Assembly: GCA_032871835.1 (NCBI GenBank) | Contig: CM065297.1 | Coordinates: forward strand, 21,705,098 to 21,769,097 | Reading direction: 5' to 3' | DNA from: Dipteronia dyeriana | Lineage: Eukaryota; Streptophyta; Magnoliopsida; Sapindales; Sapindaceae | DNA: 64,000 nt | Shown here: positions 56,759 to 64,000 of the stretch, one piece after another | Numbering within the stretch: the stretch's first letter is position 1 | How the letters are laid out: every line of letters starts with the position of its first letter | Translations under genes and position numbers: made by a program | Notes under the pieces: model-generated | The model's database searches: none | What the model was told of the DNA's origin: nothing | Seen by the model: the letters and a program-made list of their open reading frames with translations, nothing else

Positions 56759-59199
56759 TGTTAGGATTATGCTCGATAGCAAGAGTGTAATATTGTAATT
56801 AATAATATTTTCATATGAATATAGTGATTTCTAGTTTAACAAATCTTATAACATTTATAGTTTAATTATTATAATTGTCAAAAGTAAATAATCATAAGGT
56901 CAAAAGACTATGAGAAAAGAAGAATTGTTCATATATCCAGATATGGATGAGGTAGACACAATTCTTTAGTTTGTCTTGAATAATATTCACAACTTAAGAT
57001 AAAAGGTTGGGCACCTTTATCTTGCCAAAGTTCTAGATTCTTTTGCTAGCATTTGAGTGGGATCAAATGTGTTATGATGAGTCTAAAATCATCAAAGTGT
57101 GGTGTCTTTAGGCAAAAGAATCTAGTGCACTGGGTGCATTGAATAGGATCAAAATAAAATACTTTATCTAGAACCGTCAATGGATAAATGTTTTCATTTG
57201 AAGACAATCAGAGAGTCTTCCTCAATCCTGAGATAAATGATGGACTTATGGTTGCAAGTGTTATCATTTTAGCTATCAATGAGTACGATTATATATCATA
57301 GTCTATCCTCGATAGTTTGGTGGTATTCATTTGTTAATCGATAGAGGACTTCATTTATAGATATGGACATCGTGGCTCCATTTATTAAATGAGAGTAGAA
57401 TATCATCATATGGATGTTTTGAGGTATTGAATATTAAATCTTAACGTTAATTTTACAATAGTGTCTATTGAAAAATGGCTTCTGGACAAGTCAAAATATA
57501 TAAGTTCAAAATGTGGTCATATGAGTAAATATGGTAACTTGGAGAGTTATAGATGGTCTATGAGCTCTTGGCGATTACTGGTATTCTTCACGAGGATACA
57601 CTTTCTCCAATAAGGTTGTCTAGGGTACGAATGAGTAACATCAACTTATTCTATCTTTATTTAAGAGTTCAATTTTAGTTCTTTAGTGGAATGAACTAAA
57701 ATTAAATAGATTGGACCTAAGTGAATCATTTGTTGATTGTGATTGGGTTGTGTCTATTGAAGCTTAAATTTAGATAGCTCGCCAAAATCCCCAATCCACA
57801 TGAACTTGTATAGATCACTTGATATATTATACCGGACCAATTTAGGGGTCCATCTAGAATTGTATTGAGGTATGTGGACTTGTTTCTTTTTATAAGAATG
57901 AGTATTGTTCACATGTGGACTTTTTTTAAAGGTCAAATGGATTTAATAAAATAAGAAAATAATATAATGGGCCATATACATTGGTATGGGCGGCAAGGCT
58001 ATTTAGAACAGCTTAATTATATTATATTATTTTATTATTTAATTAAATGGAAATTAATTAATTTACTGATTAATTAATTATTTAATTAAAAGTCAAAATA
58101 TTTTTCTATTAGGAGATGGTCTCCTAATATTATATTATTGTTGGTAGTATAATTAATATTAAAGACTATATTTGATAAGTAGATAAATAAAAGGAATTAT
58201 TTATCTAATCAAATTAGGAAGTCTTTAATATGGTTACAAATACACTATTGAGTTGGATTAGGAGTCTTGGTATAGGATATAATTTTTTTTAGAATAGGAT
58301 TCTTAACCACCAAGTAAATCTATCTAAGGAAAGGATTCTTAACTACCAAGTAAATCCTTCTTAGGAAAGGATTTGTGATCCTAATCTATATCCTATAAAA
58401 TTTGGCCAGCCCACATATATATACAAAAGGATAGAATTCCTTTTAGATAAGGATTCTTAACTACCAAATAAATCCACCTAAGGAAATGATTCTTGCCAAC
58501 CAAGCAAATCCTTCTTAGGAAAGGATTTATTATCCTATATATATATATATATGTGAGTGTGTGTGTGATTTTCGGCCAGCCCTAAGAATTCTATAATGAA
58601 AATTTCGGCCATGCTAGGTAATTTTCAAGAGAAAATTTGGCGTAGCAAGAGAGATTTTTGAGGGAGAAAAATTTAGTTTTTGCTCTAGACAAAATTCGAT
58701 CAACTCATAGATAAATGGTGTGGAAGTCGGCCAAGGAGAAATGAGAAAAAGAGAACATTTTTATTTTCGATAAGTACACTAGTATCCTTTACATCAAAAG
58801 GGTTTTGTGTCCAACATCGAATCAAGGTTTACTCGAGTTTCAATCAAATTGATTAATAATTCACAAGTGGCCGGACGTTTCTTGATTTTTCTCTTAGAGG
58901 ATATTTGTAACTAACAAAGAAATAGATTTTGTTTGTTTCCATCCTCAGATATACAATTTAAAGAAAGGGAGCCTACACTCCTAGGTGATTCATGTTCGTG
59001 ATTGGATTGAAAGATCTTGCGAAATCAATTCGGCGCTTGTTCAATCGTCACAAGAAAAAGGTACGATACTTTTATATAAGTCAATTAATCTAGGGTTATG
59101 GTTCTCGTTGCATAAAAGGGAAAAAAAATTATTTATACGCAAACCCTAATTCTAATTTTCTCACGATTTCGTTGCGTTTTGAACCAATTTTTCCCTACA
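56759..59199 (+). repeat. 3' LTR of copia 2
   Basis: 2441 bp, direct repeat of 49484-51904 with scattered substitutions and small indels, for example an AT/GT run near 58538-58567 that is longer than in the 5' copy. Confidence 0.93.
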
Positions 59200-59204
59200 C
59201 TAGA
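59200..59204. repeat. Target-site duplication of copia 2, right copy
   Basis: CTAGA, identical to 49479-49483. Confidence 0.85.
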
Positions 59205-59959
59205 TACCATGTAAATGGTCTATAAAAGAACACTACTTGACTGCAAATCGGTCACGGTCTGAGTAGTCGATAGACTAACATATGTAGGCTATCTGACGCT
59301 GCCTAAAAAAGAGGTCGCGATGAACCCTGCCATATATAGTTACTTGGCCGAAGTTAGGACGGTAGAATTAATACAGTTTAAACTAATAAATAGTCATGTT
59401 CACGCTAGAGATACTGGGTTCGGAATAGTGCATCTAATCTGAGCATGACTAAACAAAGGGACAACTGACCAAGAAATGGTGGCAACCAGTTGCGTTAATA
59501 TGGTCTCAATCGAGTCGGTTGGCTTGGCATAAGGCAATACACTTAGCTTGAGCCAACTTATAACTACGACCAAGGTAAAAATGCTTGGTCAAATATGGAT
59601 CATTTGATTTAGTATAACAGTAAGCCAGAGATCAATTTACAAAGTGATTCATACTATACATAAGGGTTTGGTTGTAACCAAGATAGTTAGCTTTGTATAA
59701 CTTGATATTCATAGTTCAAGTTAACAAGCGGCTATAACCATTTGAGGATCACTCAATTTTTAGTTAATTACTCATTCTGATTTGGGCCCCAGGTAACCCC
59801 AATCGTATAACAGAACATCAAATTCATGCGAAGTTATTTTCTTAAGTATAAACAACGAAAAGAAAAAAAAAGAAAATGGTATTATTTATATCAAAAATCT
59901 AAAGAGGTTACAAAATGGCAGTTACATAAGCAAGGCTGATAGGAAGTAGGGTTAAAGGG
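59205..59959 (+). other. Gypsy 2 3' region before the antisense gene
   Basis: Non-coding on both strands as far as can be seen. It corresponds in place to 12059-13331 of gypsy 1. No repeat array noticed. Confidence 0.45.
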
Positions 59960-61770
59960 TCAAGCGTTTGGAGTGCTCGAAGGACCTCCAGGTCCGGATC
60001 CACTAGGAGGAAGGTTATTACCCCTGTAATCCTTGGTCAGGTCTCCAAAGTCCGGCCATATGATATCATCTCCTGGGTCGTAAGCCATGAATGGAGAATA
60101 ATCTGTGTCTGGCAAGGGGTCAACATCCACTCCCTTTGTCTTTATTCGCCGGTGTAGAAAGTCACTAAGGAAGACCGCGTCTGGGCAAACCTATCTCTAG
60201 ACGACCCTCTTCTACTATCTCAGGGAGGAGGGACGTCACGACCGCTCACTTCAGTCTGTCTTGCATGAGCCACTAAAGTGTCATGATCAAATTCATATAT
60301 GTGCTCAATTAAGACGTGCTCGGAGGGAGCAATGCCCTGAGCCACTTGATTAGCGACCGCTTTCCTACTGACTCGATCAAGATTTTAGCCTTCTCGGTTT
60401 GCTCTCTAACAACGATGTCTACTTCATACAGTGCAAGGAAAAACACAAAGAAAAACAATAAGAATAAACACATAAAACAAATACTAAGGAATGTAGGAAC
60501 AATGAACTACAACACTTACGCCGAGCAAAGATCTCAGGGAAAAGTCTCAATTCGATCAGCTCTTTTCTATATACAATTTGCGGTAGCCCCTGACCTCCTA
60601 AGAAGTATGAGCCCTTTTGACAACTGTATTGGCCTGGTCCCGAGTCAACACAGACACAGTTTTACTCTACAGTTCAGGGCTATAAAAGTGTCTTGGGATA
60701 CTACTCATGGTTAGACTTTGGATAGGGTCAGCCACCACAACCTCGCCCCAATCACCACTAATAAAGAACTAATTGTTCTTCCAATATTTGTTCGACGAAA
60801 GAGACCTCTAGATAAAGCCCTTGTGGTCCTTATGAGTGGGAGGGGTAGGATTTTCTTTGAAATCATGGGGGTTCCAGCTGCTCGAAGAGGTTGATTAAAG
60901 ATAGAAGGTCCCCTCCAGCATCTGATCACCCTAGGGTATAACAGTTGCTTATCTCCGGAGGGGTCGGGGGGCTCTTGGCCCTGATCTTCTTCCATAGGTG
61001 CTACAAGCTGATCAACACCCGATATGAGTTAGGGGTCAACAACAGAGTAGGGACAATGCCTGCATCCGTCAGGAATTGAGTATGAAGGATTGAATGGGGA
61101 GGGTAACCCGAGAAGAAAACATAGCCCCATAAAAAGTAACCGCATTAGGGGGAGGATTCCATACAGCACGATCGCCAATGTAAATCAATCACACCAAATG
61201 CGGAAGGTCAAATCGATCCCTGAATTTCTCAAGCTCATCATCAGTCACCAAGTTTATTTCGCAATCGAAGGCACAAGGGTGATTTGCAGTAAACTTTAGC
61301 ATACGTGCCCGTCATTCTCTATGGATTTCCTTCATCTTCAACTTCTGTGAGATTATCTTCAAGTCGCTCGTAAGACAGATGGCTTCCTTAGGTGAAGCTC
61401 TGGTGGCTTGTCTCAAACTGGCTATCTTCGACATATCTGAGCCAACACCAACAGAAGCAGTAGGGTTAGCAGACAAAGGAACAAACTCAAGATGAGTCAC
61501 TGAGTAATCTACATTTAAAGCAATAGGTTGAAACGAAAGAGTAAATGTGTGAAAGTGGCCTCAAAGTAGGGATTCAAGCCTAACGATATTCTCATTATCA
61601 CCAGCCTCAATGGCACACATAAAATGCTCTAAATATTGATAACAGAGAGTGGGATCCATACCTGGAATATCGACAAAAGCAACGAAAACATGAACGGTTC
61701 GTAAAGAAGGAAAGAAAGCGAAGAAAAGTTTGAGGTTTGGAGAAGAAGAGAAAACTAGGATTTTTTGCAA
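59960..61770 (-). pseudogene. Antisense extra gene (aORF) of gypsy 2, decayed
   Basis: Lies opposite to gypsy 2. ATG at 61770 gives MQKILVFSSSPNLKL, then FVDIPGMDPTLCYQYLEHF (compare MDQSSHYRLFNIALEALD in gypsy 1). The diagnostic block GDRAVWNPPPNAVTFYGAMF and VTLPIQSFI (about 61090-61180) matches GDRAVWNLPPGMVAIYGSML and VTLPLQPFI of gypsy 1. The C-terminal exon reads GVDVDPLPDTDYSPFMAYD and ends at TGA 59960, like the acidic last exon of gypsy 1 (PIPGEDYSQWMDES). Many stops and frameshifts lie between, and the coiled-coil part seems shortened. Total span 1.8 kb against 2.9 kb. Introns are likely but I could not place them. Function unknown. Confidence 0.7.
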
Positions 61771-61812
61771 AAGAATTTACGAAGTCATGAGAGGAAAATG
61801 AAGAGTTTCGAA

Positions 61813-61821
61813 TTATATATA
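61813..61821 (-). promoter_or_regulatory. TATA box for the antisense gene of gypsy 2
   Basis: On the minus strand CCTATATATAATTC, about 45 bases upstream of the ATG at 61770. It is in the same relative setting as the box at 8859-8870 in gypsy 1, though the leader is shorter here. Confidence 0.5.
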
Positions 61822-62082
61822 GGAGTGAACGATGTCATTAGAACACGTGGACGTTACTACACGAGAGTGGAAGTAGGTGCACGAAATTCAAAAATCACAC
61901 GCCGTTCGAAATTCAAAAAGTGGCCAAATGATTGCGTCGGCCGAAACAGACGTGATTGAGGTTAACGAATAGCTGTTAAGCATTAAATGTGCATTAATGA
62001 GCTACAAGACAAGACAAATGAACAAGTTAAACACACTTCGCCAAGTGGATCCTATTTGGAACAAGATAATCAGTCTTGTATA

Positions 62083-62095
62083 TTTAAGGGGGTAT
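62083..62095 (+). other. Polypurine tract of gypsy 2
   Basis: TTTAAGGGGGTAT before the TG of the 3' LTR, nearly the same as that of gypsy 1 (TTTAAGAGGGTAT). Confidence 0.8.
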
Positions 62096-62848
62096 TGTTA
62101 TTGGTAAAATTTGGACGATATGACACATCATCAAAAGACAAGAATCGAGGGAGCCACGCACTAGAAGTCAACCAGATCGAATCAACCCAAGTTGACCAAA
62201 GAAAACCCCGACCAAGATAACACAAACGATCGGGGAAGAAGATCTGATCTGGGTTGTTGAGATAGTTGGGGCTAAGGTTGTGATCGGGTAAAACTGTCGA
62301 TCGGAGGAAGTGAGTTTGGTCGGGTGTAATAGGTGGTCGGTTGCATGCCACGTGGACAACACCCAGATTTAATGAAGTCATGACTCAAACACGTAGAGAG
62401 TTAAACCTACTCAAACAAGGTGTCTAGAAGCATCCTTTGATAAGGAGGTAAATTCCCTTATAAATATCAAAGTCCAGAAATCCAACACAATCGAAAGACA
62501 ATCAACGTAAAACAAGGATAACATGACTCTAATAAGTTAGAGTTTTGTTTAATTATGAGAACTTTCCTTACTTGTATACAAAAAATTAGGGTTCTATGCA
62601 TGTATAAATAGACCCTAATAATACCCGTAAAAGGGTTAACAACAATTAAGTTTACGAGGGAACGAGAGAAATTGTGTAATTATTATCAAATTAGTGAATT
62701 ATTTTTGATGTCGCCAACAACCGTGAATGTTTCCTCACTTTAGAGTTTTATCACGTAAAATCTTGTGTCTTCCTTATTTTTTATTTATTTCGATTTATAA
62801 TTTGATTGATTATTCACATTAGCTTGTTCAACGAGCGATTAATTAAAT
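62096..62848 (+). repeat. 3' LTR of gypsy 2, lacking its last bases
   Basis: Direct repeat of 42350-43139 with many substitutions and indels. Similarity ends near ACGAGCGATTAATTAAAT (about 62848), about 25 bases before the expected CCGTCAACA end. Confidence 0.85.
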
Positions 62849-63127
62849 ATGTGCACCAAAGGAGAATTCTCTATTTTTAAATCCCTTTTTGCATTTTCTC
62901 CATTTCCGCACTCAATTTTTAGAAAATTTCAACGTGTTAATTTTATTTTGTGTAATTCTTTAATTTAAGGATATAGATCCCTGTCTATCTCGTTTGTGTT
63001 CAGCTTTTAAGCATATAATGGCATGTGGCAGCCAAATAAATGAACGTGTAGGATTTTTTTATATATTTTTTTTCCTCCCATCTAACAAGCGACACCGTTT
63101 AGAGTCCTAAGTTTGCCATTTTTTTAA
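62849..63127. other. Spacer, nothing recognised
   Basis: AT-rich DNA without coding potential or a repeat I can name. Confidence 0.5.
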
Positions 63128-64000
63128 GGGTTATAATCATTTTTTCCCCGGTAGTTTATCATATTAGACAATTTGCCCCCTCTAGTTTCAGTAATGGTCA
63201 TTCTTCCCCCTGAAAAATAAAATATTAGACACTTTACCCCTTCTAGTTTCAGTAGTGACCATTCTCCCCCTTGAAAACCAAAATATTAGACATTCCAGCC
63301 CTTGACCGTTAGGAATTCCGTTAGTCAAGTACTTTGACCGTCAAAAAATAATGACTTTATTACCCTTGAACACATGAGTTATGCCCTCTAATAAAACCAT
63401 TAATTATTTTTAAAGAAAAAAAAATCAGAAAAAATAAAATAAAAACTAATAAAAGTATTTAAAAAAACAGAATTGAAAAAAAAAAAAATTATGTTAACCA
63501 AAAATTCAATTTATTTAAACAAAAATTAATATAAAGAATTAAATGTAAGAATAAAAAAATTATTTTAAAAATATTAATATAAAGAATGAAAAAAATTCAT
63601 TTAAAAAACATTAACATAAAGAATAATAAAATAATAAAAGAATATAATTGTAAGAAACTAAAAAATATATTAAAATTTATTTTGAAATATTGATTTTTTT
63701 GATGCTAATTTTTAATTTTTTTATTTTCAATTTTATTTTTAAAATACTTTTATTAGTTTTTATTTTTTTATTTCTAATTTTTTTTCCCTTAAATTAGTGG
63801 TATTAGCAGAGGCATAACTTATGTGTTCAAGGGCAATAAGGTCATTTAATTGATTTTTTGACGGTCAAAGTACTTGACTAACGGATTTTCAAACTGTCAA
63901 GGGGTAAAATGTCTAATATTTTGATTTTTAGGGGAAGAATAGCTATTACTGAAACTAGAGGGGGTAAAATGTCTAATATTTTACTTTTCAGGGGAGAGAA
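63128..64000. mobile_element. MULE-like long-TIR element, nearly complete, cut by window end
   Basis: Left arm 63140 to about 63420 and right arm about 63785-64000 are inverted copies. Shared landmarks include CCCCCTCTAGTTTCAGTAAT, AAAATATTAGACA (twice per arm), CCGTTAGTCAAGTACTTTGA, CCGTCAAAAAAT and CACATGAGTTATGCC. Each arm also has an internal direct repeat of about 65 bases. The loop (63420-63780) is A/T-rich without coding sequence. The right terminus lies a few bases beyond the window. The arms resemble the partial element at 1-1165. Confidence 0.7.

Larger units (their letters stand above)
49484..59199 (+). mobile_element. Copia element 2, complete structure, long LTRs
   Basis: Two 2.4-kb LTRs, primer-binding site, leader, short decayed gag, pol in one frame, polypurine tract, and perfect CTAGA duplications. 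It lies wholly inside gypsy 2. About ten differences in the first 200 bases of the LTR pair (hand count) suggest moderate age. The capsid-protease stretch is much shorter than in copia 1, so an internal deletion is likely. Confidence 0.94.
42350..62848 (+). mobile_element. Gypsy element 2: Ty3/gypsy, Tat-type, split by copia 2
   Basis: LTRs starting TGTTATTGGTAAAATTTGG at 42350 and 62096 bound it. Order on the plus strand: LTR, primer-binding site, gag, protease, RT, RNase H, archaeal-type RNase H, integrase, then (after copia 2) an antisense gene, polypurine tract and LTR. It shares primer-site type, domain order, second RNase H and antisense gene with gypsy 1, so the two are the same lineage but clearly different families. 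LTR divergence is much greater than in gypsy 1 and the genes hold dozens of stops. The last ~25 bases of the 3' LTR are missing, and no target duplication is seen. Confidence 0.9.

Overview
The window is plant nuclear DNA, almost certainly from an angiosperm. It is a dense stack of nested transposable elements, and I recognise no ordinary host gene, tRNA gene, rRNA gene or CRISPR array. Evidence for a plant: Ty3/gypsy elements of the plant Tat type (a second archaeal-type RNase H and an antisense extra gene), Ty1/copia elements primed by initiator-Met tRNA, hAT elements with BED finger and hATC dimerisation domain, and Mutator-type and other short TIR elements, all in AT-rich DNA with long AT microsatellites. 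The species cannot be told from the sequence.

Layout. 1-1165: inner end of a MULE-like TIR element cut by the window start. 1166-7324: non-autonomous DNA elements, among them a 2.1 kb hAT-type element with a perfect 8-bp target-site duplication (4523-6633). 7325-7716 and 24946-26085: one minus-strand copia LTR fragment split by gypsy element 1 (7717-24945, minus strand, TSD TATAT). Gypsy 1 carries gag, protease, reverse transcriptase, two RNase H domains, a damaged integrase and, on the opposite strand, a spliced antisense gene (9115-12058). Its gag is split by hAT element 1 (16885-22506, perfect 8-bp TSD). 26086-37632: plus-strand copia 1, whose leader is split by hAT element 2 (26991-31092). 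37808-38305: short hAT-type element with a perfect 8-bp TSD. 38972-41589: minus-strand copia LTR split by a 1490-bp Mutator-type element with a perfect 9-bp TSD (39516-41005). 42350-about 62848: plus-strand gypsy 2, same lineage as gypsy 1, split by copia 2 (49484-59199, TSD CTAGA); its own antisense gene is at 59960-61770. 63128-64000: another long-TIR element running off the window end.

How it fits together. Every coding region belongs to a mobile element and each is broken by stops or frameshifts, though several keep a continuous frame with only point-mutation stops (gypsy 1 gag and PR-RT-RNase H; copia 2 pol). Nesting gives an order of events: the copia LTR pre-dates gypsy 1, which pre-dates hAT 1; gypsy 2 pre-dates copia 2; copia 1 pre-dates hAT 2. 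The most interesting items are the paired antisense genes of the two Tat-type elements, each with its own TATA box, the head-to-head LTR fusion at the 5' end of copia 1, and six hAT-type elements each carrying a different short motif array near its ends.
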